Assembly: GCF_004916975.1 (NCBI RefSeq)
Contig: NZ_STGQ01000005.1
Coordinates: 1-64,000, forward strand
Reading direction: 5' to 3'
Source: Paenibacillus dokdonensis
GTDB lineage: Bacteria; Bacillota; Bacilli; Paenibacillales; Paenibacillaceae
Length of the DNA stretch: 64,000 nt
The position numbers were made by a program, and so were the translations under genes. The notes below the pieces were generated by a model. It was not told the origin of the DNA. It worked only from the letters and a program-made list of their open reading frames with translations, and did no database searches. Positions 46,608 to 55,017 of this stretch are shown here, one piece after another (the first letter of the stretch is position 1; every line of letters begins with the position of its first letter).

Positions 46608-47150
46608 ATGTCCCGTATTGGTCGCAAACCAATCGCAGTACCTAGCGGTGTGGATATCACACTGAACAATACCGAAATCACTGTTAAAGGACCTAAAGGA
46701 TCTTTGACTCGTGAACTTCACAAGGATATGAAAGTAACGGTTGAAAACAACGAAATCGTCGTTGAACGCCCGTCTGATAACAAACTGCATCGTTCCCTTC
46801 ACGGCACGACCCGCAGCGTTGTCAACAACATGGTGAGCGGCGTTACTGAAGGATTCTCCAAATCTCTGGAATTGGTTGGGGTCGGATATCGTGCAAGCAA
46901 ATCCGGAGATAAAATCGTTCTTAACGTTGGATACTCTCATCCAGTTGAAATCACTCCAGAAGCCGGTATCGAATTCGAAGTGCCTGCAAATACAAAAATC
47001 ATCGTTCGCGGTATTGATAAAGAGCGCGTAGGTGCATACGCTGCTAAAATCCGTTCCGTTCGCGAACCTGAGCCTTACAAAGGTAAAGGGATTAAGTACG
47101 AAGGCGAACGCATTATCCGTAAGGAAGGTAAAGCTGGTAAGAAGAAATAA
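46608..47150 (+). CDS. rplF: 50S ribosomal protein L6 (180 aa)
   Basis: Two-domain protein at the factor-binding site. MSRIGRKPIAVPSGVDI and the C-terminal PEPYKGKGIKYEGERI-signature. An in-frame GTG at 46599 falls in the ribosome binding site AAGGAGGTG, so ATG 46608 is used. Confidence 0.98.
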   Translation: MSRIGRKPIAVPSGVDITLNNTEITVKGPKGSLTRELHKDMKVTVENNEIVVERPSDNKLHRSLHGTTRSVVNNMVSGVTEGFSKSLELVGVGYRASKSGDKIVLNVGYSHPVEITPEAGIEFEVPANTKIIVRGIDKERVGAYAAKIRSVREPEPYKGKGIKYEGERIIRKEGKAGKKK

Positions 47151-47233
47151 GCTTTCTAAACTTATCAGTTTTTTACCCCATGCGTCTTAAAGTGAAGCTG
47201 TAATGGCAAACTGAAAGGAGTGAAATGGAAGTC

Positions 47234-47602
47234 ATGATTACAAAACAGGATAAGAACAAGGCACGTGTCAGACGTCATCTGCGTGTACGCAAGAAAATCC
47301 AAGGTACCGCTGCTCGTCCACGTCTGAACGTATTCCGTTCTTCTAAACATATCTATGCTCAACTGATCGATGACGTAGCTGGTGTAACCATCGTTTCCGC
47401 ATCTACAGTTGATAAAGAACTTAACAGTTCTATTAAAAACGGCGGCAGCGTAGAATCCGCTCGTCAAGTAGGCGAACTGGTTGCTAAGCGCGCTAAAGAA
47501 AAAGGTCACACAGCGGTTGTATTCGACCGTGGAGGTTACCTGTATCATGGACGGATTCAAGCCTTGGCTGAAGCAGCACGCGAAGCTGGCTTGGAATTCT
47601 AA
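47234..47602 (+). CDS. rplR: 50S ribosomal protein L18 (122 aa)
   Basis: Binds 5S rRNA with L5. RPRLNVFRSSKHIYAQLID and the C-terminal FDRGGYLYHGRIQALAEAAR are canonical. ATG 47234 (MITKQDKN) agrees with the family N-terminus; ATG 47225, closer to AAAGGAG, would add three residues. Confidence 0.96.
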   Translation: MITKQDKNKARVRRHLRVRKKIQGTAARPRLNVFRSSKHIYAQLIDDVAGVTIVSASTVDKELNSSIKNGGSVESARQVGELVAKRAKEKGHTAVVFDRGGYLYHGRIQALAEAAREAGLEF

Positions 47603-47628
47603 GAATTTCTAAAAAGGAGGTTAACGAC

Positions 47629-48126
47629 TTGCGTGTAGATCCGAACACTTTAGAACTGACTGAAAGAGTTGTAAATATTAACCGTGTAGCTAAAGTTGTA
47701 AAAGGCGGACGCCGTTTCAGCTTCAGCGCTCTGGTTGTTGTCGGTGATGGCAAAGGCTACGTTGGTGCCGGTATCGGTAAAGCAGGCGAAGTACCTGACG
47801 CCATCCGCAAAGGCATCGAAGATGCTAAGAAAAATCTGATTCACGTTCCGATCGTAGGAACATCCATTCCTCACCTGGTTACTGGTCACTTCGGTGCTGG
47901 TCGCGTTCTTTTGAAACCAGCTTCTGAAGGTACTGGAGTAATCGCTGGCGGTCCTGTACGTGCCGTACTGGAACTTGCTGGTGTGGGTGACATCTTGACA
48001 AAATCTTTGGGTTCTTCGAACTCCATGAATATGGTCAACGCAACTTTGGAAGGTTTATCCCGTCTGAAGCGCGTTGAAGAGGTTGCCAAACTTCGTGGCA
48101 AATCTGTCGAAGAGCTGCTCGGTTAA
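47629..48126 (+). CDS. rpsE: 30S ribosomal protein S5 (165 aa)
   Basis: Accuracy and helicase-site protein; spectinomycin-resistance loop region KVVKGGRRFSFSALVVVGDG is wild type in appearance. PASEGTGVIAGGPVRAVLEL is the C-terminal signature. TTG start with AAAGGAGG upstream. Confidence 0.98.
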   Translation: MRVDPNTLELTERVVNINRVAKVVKGGRRFSFSALVVVGDGKGYVGAGIGKAGEVPDAIRKGIEDAKKNLIHVPIVGTSIPHLVTGHFGAGRVLLKPASEGTGVIAGGPVRAVLELAGVGDILTKSLGSSNSMNMVNATLEGLSRLKRVEEVAKLRGKSVEELLG

Positions 48127-48138
48127 GGAGGGAATGTC

Positions 48139-48324
48139 ATGGCTAAACTTCAAATTACCCTCGTCCGCAGTGTAATCGGTCGTCCTGAAACTCAGCGTAC
48201 TACCGTTAAGACTCTCGGCTTGCGTAAACTTAACTCCAGCGTGGTTCATAACGACAATCCTGCGATTCGCGGAATGATCAACAAAGTGAGTCATCTGGTA
48301 TCTGTAACAGAAATTGAAGGTTAA
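48139..48324 (+). CDS. rpmD: 50S ribosomal protein L30 (61 aa)
   Basis: Short bacterial L30. ITLVRSVIGRPETQRTTVKT and LGLRKLNSSVVHNDNPAIRG. AAGGAGGG upstream, 12 bp after rpsE. Confidence 0.97.
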   Translation: MAKLQITLVRSVIGRPETQRTTVKTLGLRKLNSSVVHNDNPAIRGMINKVSHLVSVTEIEG

Positions 48325-48369
48325 TCTGCTAAAGATTAACCTACAAATATTAAGGAGGTGCAACGAACG

Positions 48370-48810
48370 ATGAAGTTACATGAACTTACTTCAGCTACTG
48401 GCTCCCGTAAAGACCGTAAGCGTGTAGGTCGCGGTACAAGTAGCGGTACGGGTAAAACATCTGGCCGCGGTCACAAAGGGCAAAATTCTCGTTCCGGCGG
48501 CGGCGTACGTCCTGGATTCGAGGGTGGACAAAACCCACTGTATCGTCGTCTGCCTAAACGTGGTTTTGTAAATCCTACGCGGAAAGAGTATGCGATTGTT
48601 AACATCGAGGAACTGAACAGCTTTGCAGAGGGTACAGAAGTAACTCCGGAATTTTTGGTGGAGAGCGGCGTAGTGAAAAATACGATGAGCGGCATCAAAA
48701 TTCTTGGCAATGGCGAAGTAACCGTCAAATTGTCTGTAAAAGCAAATAAGTTCTCTCAATCTGCGGTAGAGAAGATCGAGGCTGCCGGCGGTAAAACCGA
48801 GGTGATCTAA
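48370..48810 (+). CDS. rplO: 50S ribosomal protein L15 (146 aa)
   Basis: MKLHELTSATGSRKDRKRVG start with the glycine-rich basic N-terminal half typical of L15. ATG 48370 follows AAGGAGGTG at a long spacing; the frame opens at 48358. Stop shares a base with secY start. Confidence 0.97.
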   Translation: MKLHELTSATGSRKDRKRVGRGTSSGTGKTSGRGHKGQNSRSGGGVRPGFEGGQNPLYRRLPKRGFVNPTRKEYAIVNIEELNSFAEGTEVTPEFLVESGVVKNTMSGIKILGNGEVTVKLSVKANKFSQSAVEKIEAAGGKTEVI

Positions 48811-50108
48811 TGTTTAAGACCCTGAAGAATATATGGCGGGTTGAGGACCTTCGTAAAAGAATTCTGTTCACCTTGTTGGTACTGATCATTTACCGTATTG
48901 GTTCATTCGTTCCTGTTCCTGGCGTTGATAAAACGGTCCTGGAACAGACGAATCAGCAAGGCTCAGAATTGTTTGGTCTCTTAAACACGTTCTCGGGTGG
49001 TGCATTGCATCAATTCTCCATCTTTGCCCTCGGGATCGTGCCGTATATTACCTCGTCCATTATCGTGCAGTTGCTCTCGATGGATGTCATTCCTAAGCTG
49101 GCTGAGTGGGCAAAACAAGGCGAGCACGGGAAGAAGAAATCAGCGCAATTGACTCGTTATGGTACGATTGTATTGGGTCTCATCCAGGCATTTGCGATGT
49201 CAATCGGGTTTAACCGGTTGTATTCAGCCGAAATGATTCCTAATGCTACTTTTGTGGATTATCTGCTGATTGCCATCGTGCTGACAGCGGGTACCGCATT
49301 CCTGATGTGGCTCGGTGAGCAGATTACGGAAAAAGGAATCGGTAATGGTATTTCCATTCTGATCTTCTCCGGGATTATCGCAAATATCCCGACATATATC
49401 CGGTCTAGTGCTCAGTCGAACTTTATTCAAGAAGGCCAGGTCTTCATGAATACCCTGAAAACATTGATCGTTCTCATTGTCATCGTGGCGATTATTGTGG
49501 GTGTTATTTACATCCAGCAGGCGATTCGTAAAATACCTGTACAATATGCAAAACGTGTCGTTGGCAACAAGATGTATGGTGGACAGAATACGCATATTCC
49601 GATGAAAATCAATGCGGCTGGCGTTATTCCGGTCATCTTCGCAGTATCTCTGCTGCAGTTCCCTACTATTATCGCAGGATTCTGGTCTACTCATGAATGG
49701 GCGAAGTGGATTCAAACAAACCTGAGATATGACTATCCTCTGGGTATGGTACTGTATGTTCTGATGATTATCGGTTTCACGTTCTTCTACACTTTCGTGC
49801 AGATGAACCCGAACCAAATGGCAGACAACATGAAGAAAAACGGCGGCTATATCCCGGGTATTCGCCCTGGTAAAGCAACCGAGAAGTATCTGACCCGTGT
49901 GATGTCCCGTCTAACCATGACTGGTGCCATCTTCCTGGCTGTTATTTCTCTCGTGCCGATTGGCTTCGGTACTCTGGCTGGCTTGCCTAGCTCAGTTAAA
50001 ATCGGAGGCACTTCACTGCTGATCGTCATCGGGGTTGCACTCGATACAATGAAGACCATCGAAAGTCAGTTGATCAAACGTCACTACAAAGGTTTTATCA
50101 ACAAATAA
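48810..50108 (+). CDS. secY: Protein translocase subunit SecY (432 aa)
   Basis: Channel of the Sec translocon. Ten hydrophobic helices are predicted. Signatures IGSFVPVPGVDKT near TM1, FSIFALGIVPYITSSIIVQLL in TM2 region, and the cytoplasmic loop NPNQMADNMKKNGGYIPGIRPG near residues 330-350 are canonical. The start overlaps the rplO stop by one base. Confidence 0.98.
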   Translation: MFKTLKNIWRVEDLRKRILFTLLVLIIYRIGSFVPVPGVDKTVLEQTNQQGSELFGLLNTFSGGALHQFSIFALGIVPYITSSIIVQLLSMDVIPKLAEWAKQGEHGKKKSAQLTRYGTIVLGLIQAFAMSIGFNRLYSAEMIPNATFVDYLLIAIVLTAGTAFLMWLGEQITEKGIGNGISILIFSGIIANIPTYIRSSAQSNFIQEGQVFMNTLKTLIVLIVIVAIIVGVIYIQQAIRKIPVQYAKRVVGNKMYGGQNTHIPMKINAAGVIPVIFAVSLLQFPTIIAGFWSTHEWAKWIQTNLRYDYPLGMVLYVLMIIGFTFFYTFVQMNPNQMADNMKKNGGYIPGIRPGKATEKYLTRVMSRLTMTGAIFLAVISLVPIGFGTLAGLPSSVKIGGTSLLIVIGVALDTMKTIESQLIKRHYKGFINK

Positions 50109-50199
50109 GTGATAGGTTCCGGTGAAGTCCACTTTGAACTTCCCGGCAACTTATTGCGTTGTTTCTTGTAAAGAGGCAGTGTCGGAGGGAGAGAGAAAC

Positions 50200-50844
50200 G
50201 TGAACATACTATTCATGGGCCCTCCTGGGGCAGGAAAAGGAACACAGGCAGAAGTCATTGTCAATGAATTCGGCATTCCCCATATATCTACCGGCGATGC
50301 ATTTCGTCTGGCGATTAAACAGGGAACTCCTATTGGGATCAAAGCCAAAGAATACATGGATCAAGGACTTTTGGTACCGGATGATGTAACGATCGGCATT
50401 GTGGAGGAACGTCTGCAGCAGTCCGATTGCGAAAAAGGTTTTTTATTGGATGGTTTTCCAAGAACCCTTTCGCAAGCGGAAGCGCTGGATGAAATACTTA
50501 GCAGACTTCATACCCAGCTGGATCATGTCATCAACCTGAGAGTAGACCGTGATAAATTGATGGCGCGCCTTACAGGACGCCGGATATGTAAAAACTGCGG
50601 TGCTACTTATCATGTGATCTTTAACCCGCCGAAACAGGAAGGTGTATGTGATAAATGCGGAGGCGAATTGTATCAACGCTCAGATGACAATGAAGAGAGC
50701 GTCGGTACCCGTCTAGACGAATATATCAACAAAACAGCACCACTCCTAGCATTTTATGAGAACAAAGGTCTATTGCGTCAGATCGATGGTGATCAAGAAA
50801 TCGATACGGTATCGAGTGAGATCGTATCGGTGCTGCGAGGTTAG
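50200..50844 (+). CDS. adk: Adenylate kinase (214 aa)
   Basis: Interconverts ATP, ADP and AMP. P-loop GPPGAGKGT near residue 7, AMP-binding DGFPRTLSQAEAL, and a lid with four cysteines (CKNC and CDKC), so the zinc-lid Gram-positive form. The frame extends to 50122, but GTG 50200 follows GGAGGGA by 9 nt and gives the correct family length. Confidence 0.97.
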   Translation: MNILFMGPPGAGKGTQAEVIVNEFGIPHISTGDAFRLAIKQGTPIGIKAKEYMDQGLLVPDDVTIGIVEERLQQSDCEKGFLLDGFPRTLSQAEALDEILSRLHTQLDHVINLRVDRDKLMARLTGRRICKNCGATYHVIFNPPKQEGVCDKCGGELYQRSDDNEESVGTRLDEYINKTAPLLAFYENKGLLRQIDGDQEIDTVSSEIVSVLRG

Positions 50845-50849
50845 TCGTA

Positions 50850-51602
50850 ATGATCATTTGTAAGTCCGAAACGGAACTCGGCTTTATGCGAGAAGCAGGG
50901 CGAATTGTGGCGGAAACGCACCGTCTCATGGCAAAGCACATTGAACCGGGCATTACGACCGGGGAACTTGACTCAATTGCCGACCACTACATTCGCAGTC
51001 AGAAAGCACTGCCGTCTTTTAAGGGCTACAATGGTTTTCCTGCCAGCATTTGCGCTTCAGTCAATGATCAGTTGGTACACGGATTTCCCGGCAAACGCAA
51101 ATTAAACGAAGGCGACATTATTACGCTAGACATCGGTGCGCAGTACCGTGGTTACCATGGAGACTCCGCTTGGACCTATCCTGTAGGCAGGATTTCCGAT
51201 GAGGCCCAGCGTCTGCTGGACGTCACCGAGCAATCTTTGTATGCAGGCTTGGAGCTTGTCAAACCTGATGTGCGCCTGTTCACGATCTCACATGCCATCC
51301 AGCGCGTCATTGAAGACGCCGGCTTCTCGGTTGTTCGAGAGTATGTCGGACACGGAGTTGGGGCAGAACTGCATGAAGAACCGAATATTCCGAACTTTGG
51401 CGCTCCGGATCGGGGACCTCGGCTCAAAGCTGGCATGGTGCTGGCGATCGAACCGATGGTTAATGCCGGCTCACGTTATGTCAAAACGCTTGAAGACAAT
51501 TGGACGGTCGTTACGGTCGACGGATCCTTATGTGCTCACTTTGAGCATACGATAGCCGTTACTTCCGAAGGTCATGAGATTCTCACAAAACTGGATGTGT
51601 AG
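50850..51602 (+). CDS. map: Methionine aminopeptidase type I (250 aa)
   Basis: Removes N-terminal Met from nascent proteins. The dinuclear metal ligands are visible: Asp in ITLDIGAQYRGYHGD (two Asp), His in EYVGHGVGAELHEEP, Glu in LAIEPMV and Glu in AHFEHTIAV. The substrate-binding His lies in NDQLVHGFP. The type Ia form lacks an N-terminal extension. Five bp after adk, weak GAGG. Confidence 0.97.
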   Translation: MIICKSETELGFMREAGRIVAETHRLMAKHIEPGITTGELDSIADHYIRSQKALPSFKGYNGFPASICASVNDQLVHGFPGKRKLNEGDIITLDIGAQYRGYHGDSAWTYPVGRISDEAQRLLDVTEQSLYAGLELVKPDVRLFTISHAIQRVIEDAGFSVVREYVGHGVGAELHEEPNIPNFGAPDRGPRLKAGMVLAIEPMVNAGSRYVKTLEDNWTVVTVDGSLCAHFEHTIAVTSEGHEILTKLDV

Positions 51603-51612
51603 GTGATTGTTC

Positions 51613-51921
51613 TTGAGTAATCAAAACAGCCTGCAAATCGGCCAGATTGTGAAAATCCTGAAAGGCAAAGATGCCGGACAGGTGGCCGTGGTCGTATCCA
51701 TTGAAGACAGCAGGTTCGTATATATAGCGGATGGGAACAAACGAAAGTTTGACCAGAGAAAGAAGAAGAATCTTCAGCATCTGGAGCTCCAGTCCTTCAT
51801 TAGCAGCGAGGTCGCTAACAGTTTAAATGAAAGCGGTCGGGTCACGAACGGAAAGCTGCGTTTTGCAGTCACGAAGTTTGTGCAGTCCACCGAATCCCAT
51901 GCTGAAGAGAAAGGAGACTAA
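51613..51921 (+). CDS. KOW-domain RNA-binding protein, L14e/L6e-like (102 aa)
   Basis: Small basic protein related to Bacillus YbzG. An N-terminal KOW motif (IGQIVKILKGKDAGQVAVVV) is followed by VYIADGNKRKFDQRKKKNL and a C-terminal extension that includes VTNGKLRFAV. TTG 51613 is chosen because AGGTGA overlaps the map stop 6 nt upstream; an upstream TTG at 51607 is too close. Position between map and infA is conserved. Ribosome association is suggested by context, not shown. Confidence 0.9.
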   Translation: MSNQNSLQIGQIVKILKGKDAGQVAVVVSIEDSRFVYIADGNKRKFDQRKKKNLQHLELQSFISSEVANSLNESGRVTNGKLRFAVTKFVQSTESHAEEKGD

Positions 51922-51923
51922 CT

Positions 51924-52139
51924 GTGGCCAAAGAAGATGTAATTGAAGTGGAAGGTACGATCATCGAACCGTTGCCGAATGCTACATTCAAGGTTGAGCT
52001 TGAGAATGGTCATCAAATTCTTGCTCATGTTTCCGGTAAGCTGCGGATGCACTTTATCCGTATTCTGACAGGAGACAAAGTGGTCGTGCAGTTATCGCCT
52101 TATGATTTATCCAAAGGCCGTATAACGTACCGTAAGTAA
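51924..52139 (+). CDS. infA: Translation initiation factor IF-1 (71 aa)
   Basis: OB-fold factor blocking the A site during initiation. KEDVIEVEGTIIEPLPNATF and VVQLSPYDLSKGRITYR are canonical. GTG start with AAAGGAG just before; 2 bp after the KOW gene. Confidence 0.98.
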   Translation: MAKEDVIEVEGTIIEPLPNATFKVELENGHQILAHVSGKLRMHFIRILTGDKVVVQLSPYDLSKGRITYRK

Positions 52140-52278
52140 TTTTTACCGTTTCTTTCATTAAGACGCCAGGGATGTTATGATCCTATATGGCACTTGAAAA
52201 TGTTCTTTCCTGGTTTTACACTTGTAAAATCCGGTTGATCCTATAAGATATGAATTTGCTTCCTTCATGATGGGAGCA

Positions 52279-52354
52279 AATCCTTATGAAAAAAGTTTTG
52301 CGCTGCAAGACTTTAGTCAATCCTTACGAAGTGAGTTTTGCTATGCAAAACTTG
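52279..52354 (+). repeat. Tandem hairpin repeat before rpmJ (two 36-bp units, 40-bp period)
   Basis: Two units, 52279-52314 and 52319-52354, share AATCCTTAyGAA followed by a hairpin AGTTTTGC-nnn-GCAArACT. Hairpin 1 is 52292-52314 (10-bp stem with one G-U), hairpin 2 is 52334-52352 (perfect 8-bp stem). A looser hairpin GGTTTTAC / GTAAAATCC lies upstream near 52212-52232, and TGATCCTATA occurs twice (52178 and 52236). The second unit ends 5 bp before the rpmJ ribosome binding site, so protein or RNA regulation of L36 is plausible. Confidence 0.75.
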
Positions 52355-52369
52355 AGGGAGGTAATTAAC

Positions 52370-52483
52370 ATGAAGGTGAGACCTTCTGTGAAGCCTATTT
52401 GCGAAAAATGCAAAGTCATTCGCCGCAAAGGTACTGTAATGGTTATCTGTGAAAATCCGAAACACAAACAAAAACAAGGTTAA
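52370..52483 (+). CDS. rpmJ: 50S ribosomal protein L36, zinc form (37 aa)
   Basis: Smallest ribosomal protein, with CxxC ... C ... H zinc ligands (CEKCKVIRRKGTVMVICENPKH region). MKVRPSVKPIC is the standard start; GGGAGGT precedes ATG 52370. The frame continues upstream to 52286 but has no coding support there. Confidence 0.97.
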   Translation: MKVRPSVKPICEKCKVIRRKGTVMVICENPKHKQKQG

Positions 52484-52504
52484 TTGAAGGGGGTGTAGCG
52501 TAAA

Positions 52505-52873
52505 ATGGCTCGTATAGCTGGTGTGGATTTGCCACGTGACAAACGCGTTGAGATCGCCTTGACTTATATTTTCGGAATCGGTAAAACGACTTCCCAGAAA
52601 ATTCTGAGCACTACAGGCATCAATCCGGACACTCGTGTTCGTGATTTGACGGAAGATGAAGTCAGCAAATTGCGTGAAACGATCGACAAATCGGTTAAGG
52701 TTGAAGGTGACCTGCGTCGTGAAATTTCCTTGAATATTAAACGTCTCGTTGAGATCGGTTGTTATCGTGGAGTGCGTCATCGCCGCGGTCTGCCGGTTCG
52801 TGGACAACGTACTAAAACGAATGCTCGTACACGGAAAGGCCCTCGTCGTACTGTAGCGAACAAGAAGAAATAA
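52505..52873 (+). CDS. rpsM: 30S ribosomal protein S13 (122 aa)
   Basis: Head protein bridging to the 50S. MARIAGVDLPRDKRVEIALTY region and CYRGVRHRRGLPVRGQRTKT near the C-terminus. GGGGGTG upstream. Confidence 0.98.
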   Translation: MARIAGVDLPRDKRVEIALTYIFGIGKTTSQKILSTTGINPDTRVRDLTEDEVSKLRETIDKSVKVEGDLRREISLNIKRLVEIGCYRGVRHRRGLPVRGQRTKTNARTRKGPRRTVANKKK

Positions 52874-52892
52874 GAAGGGGGGATAAAAGAGA

Positions 52893-53288
52893 ATGGCTAA
52901 ACCGAAAAAAGTCGTACGTACTAAACGTCGTGACCGCAAAAATATTGAATCCGGAGTGGCTCATATCCGTTCCACGTTCAATAATACGATCGTCACAATT
53001 ACGGATCCTCATGGAAACGCGATTTCCTGGGCAAGCTCCGGCGGCCTTGGATTCAAGGGTTCCCGTAAGTCGACTCCGTTTGCAGCTCAAATGGCTGCAG
53101 AATCCGCAGCAAAAGCTGCTATGGAACATGGAATGAAATCGGTAGAGGTTATGGTTAAAGGTCCAGGTGCAGGCCGTGAAGCAGCGATCCGCTCTTTGCA
53201 AGCAGCTGGTCTGGAAGTTAACCTGATCAAAGACGTTACTCCAGTTCCACATAACGGTTGCCGCCCGCCTAAACGTCGTCGTGTCTAG
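52893..53288 (+). CDS. rpsK: 30S ribosomal protein S11 (131 aa)
   Basis: Platform protein near the E site. SGVAHIRSTFNNTIVTITDP start region and DVTPVPHNGCRPPKRRRV end. AAGGGGGG upstream. Confidence 0.98.
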   Translation: MAKPKKVVRTKRRDRKNIESGVAHIRSTFNNTIVTITDPHGNAISWASSGGLGFKGSRKSTPFAAQMAAESAAKAAMEHGMKSVEVMVKGPGAGREAAIRSLQAAGLEVNLIKDVTPVPHNGCRPPKRRRV

Positions 53289-53422
53289 TTGAAGTCAACC
53301 TGAAGAATGTGGTATATTTCCGGCACAATCTGCTAATAATGGTTGTTTAGGCATACTACATGTTTACACAAGATAAGTTGACAGTTTCAAATAGGAGCGA
53401 CGTTTGAAGGAGGGGTAATTGC

Positions 53423-54367
53423 GTGATTGAAATCGAAAAGCCGAAAATTGAGACCGTAGACGTCAGTGAAGACGGAGCCTATGGCAAGTTTGTAGTAGAA
53501 CCGCTTGAGCGTGGATATGGAACGACTTTGGGGAATTCCCTTCGCCGGATCCTGCTTTCCTCGCTGCCAGGCGCAGCCGTAACATCCGTGCAGATCGATG
53601 GCGTTCTCCACGAGTTCTCAACGGTTCCGGGTGTAATGGAAGACGTGACGGAAATTATTCTGAACCTGAAGGCTCTATCCCTGAAAATTCATTCTGATGA
53701 GGAAAAAGTCCTCGAGATTGATGCTGAGGGTGAAGGAGTTGTGACGGCAGGAGATATCCGGGCGGACAGCGATGTTGAAATTCTTAATCCGGACCTTCAT
53801 ATTGCAACGATGGGTCCAGGTTCAAGACTTCACATGCGTATTTTTGCTAACCGCGGTCGTGGCTATGTCCAAGCAGATAAGAATAAACGTGATGATCAAC
53901 CGATAGGCGTCATCCCGGTCGATTCTATCTATACCCCGATTAGCCGCGTCAACTATGGCGTGGAGAATACGCGGGTTGGTCAAGTGACCAACTATGACAA
54001 ATTGACGCTTGAAATCTGGACTGATGGAAGCATCCGCCCAGAAGAGGCTGTAAGCCTCGGCGCCAAAATTTTGACCGAGCATTTGATGCTGTTCGTTGGT
54101 CTGACCGACGAAGCGAAAGATGCTGAAATCATGGTCGAAAAAGAAGAAGACAAAAAAGAAAAAGTGCTTGAAATGACGATCGAAGAGCTTGATCTCTCCG
54201 TTCGTTCCTACAACTGCCTCAAGCGTGCCGGTATTAATACGGTACAAGAGCTGACTACTAAAACCGAAGAAGACATGATGAAAGTCCGTAACCTGGGCCG
54301 CAAGTCTTTGGAAGAAGTACAGGAAAAGCTCGAGGAACTTGGTCTGGGACTTCGGACAGAAGAATAG
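53423..54367 (+). CDS. rpoA: RNA polymerase alpha subunit (314 aa)
   Basis: Assembly scaffold of RNA polymerase. N-terminal dimerisation domain with EPLERGYGTTLGNSLRRILL and the C-terminal UP-element/activator-binding domain (ELDLSVRSYNCLKRAGI, DMMKVRNLGRKSLEEV). GTG start with GAAGGAGGGG upstream. The 134-bp gap after rpsK can fold ATGTGGTAT with ATACTACAT (near 53306 and 53354). Confidence 0.98.
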   Translation: MIEIEKPKIETVDVSEDGAYGKFVVEPLERGYGTTLGNSLRRILLSSLPGAAVTSVQIDGVLHEFSTVPGVMEDVTEIILNLKALSLKIHSDEEKVLEIDAEGEGVVTAGDIRADSDVEILNPDLHIATMGPGSRLHMRIFANRGRGYVQADKNKRDDQPIGVIPVDSIYTPISRVNYGVENTRVGQVTNYDKLTLEIWTDGSIRPEEAVSLGAKILTEHLMLFVGLTDEAKDAEIMVEKEEDKKEKVLEMTIEELDLSVRSYNCLKRAGINTVQELTTKTEEDMMKVRNLGRKSLEEVQEKLEELGLGLRTEE

Positions 54368-54400
54368 CTTCTTAGAATCGTTAGCGAAGGAGGGGAAAAC

Positions 54401-54766
54401 ATGGCATACCAAAAGTTGGGCCGCGATTCCAGCGCACGTAAAGCTTTATTCCGTGACCTGGTTACCGACCTGTTCTTATATGAACGCATCCAAACTACGG
54501 AAGCGAAAGCGAAGGAAGTTCGTTCCATCGCAGAAAAGCTGATCACTAAAGCGAAGAAGGGTGACCTTCACGCTCGTCGTCAAGTGGCAGCATTCGTTCG
54601 TCGTGAAACGATTGATGGAGAGCAAGACGCTATCCAAAAACTGTTCAGCGAACTGGCTACCCGTTATTCTGAGCGTCCAGGCGGATACACACGTATCCTG
54701 AAACTCGGACCTCGCCGCGGTGACTCCGCGCCTATGGTTTATCTGGAACTGGTTGACCGCGCGTAA
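54401..54766 (+). CDS. rplQ: 50S ribosomal protein L17 (121 aa)
   Basis: MAYQKLGRDSSARKALFRDL start, GYTRILKLGPRRGDSAPM end. AAGGAGGGG upstream. Last ribosomal protein of the alpha group; no ECF transporter genes follow. Confidence 0.98.
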   Translation: MAYQKLGRDSSARKALFRDLVTDLFLYERIQTTEAKAKEVRSIAEKLITKAKKGDLHARRQVAAFVRRETIDGEQDAIQKLFSELATRYSERPGGYTRILKLGPRRGDSAPMVYLELVDRA

Positions 54767-54801
54767 ACAGGTGAGGATGGGGAAAGGGGGGAAGGAATCG
54801 T

Positions 54802-54852
54802 ATGATTCTGATCGAACCCTTTTTTTCACGTCCGGGACATGTGGACGGATAA
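54802..54852 (+). CDS. Possible 16-residue peptide after rplQ
   Basis: ATG 54802 opens MILIEPFFSRPGHVDG and stops at TAA 54850. A strong GGGGGGAAGG lies 8 nt upstream. The region also folds: GAATC-GTAT-GATTC around the start and AAAGGGG with CCCTTTTTTT, so it may instead be a weak terminator. No homologue is recognised; it could be chance. Confidence 0.25.
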   Translation: MILIEPFFSRPGHVDG

Positions 54853-54907
54853 AGACCATCTTTTCCGGATAACAGGCCCAGGTTCGTGTTCCTTTGACTC
54901 AATCAGG

Positions 54908-54943
54908 AACGGCTCCGCCGTGTTGTACGGCGGAGCCGTTTTA
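54908..54943 (+). terminator. Strong intrinsic terminator of the S10-spc-alpha operon
   Basis: A perfect 14-bp GC-rich stem (54908-54921 with 54927-54940), loop GTTGT, followed by TTATGTTT. The T run is short. Confidence 0.9.
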
Positions 54944-55017
54944 TGTTTCAGCGTGAGCAGCGCATGAGTTGCCTTTTTCGATAAAAGGCAGGCAGAGGAT
55001 TCAGGAGGTTATGGGGA

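Noticed and set aside
52286..52369. 28-codon N-terminal extension of rpmJ
   Set aside because: It is encoded by the tandem hairpin repeat, lacks a binding site, and L36 is 37-38 residues long in all families known to me.
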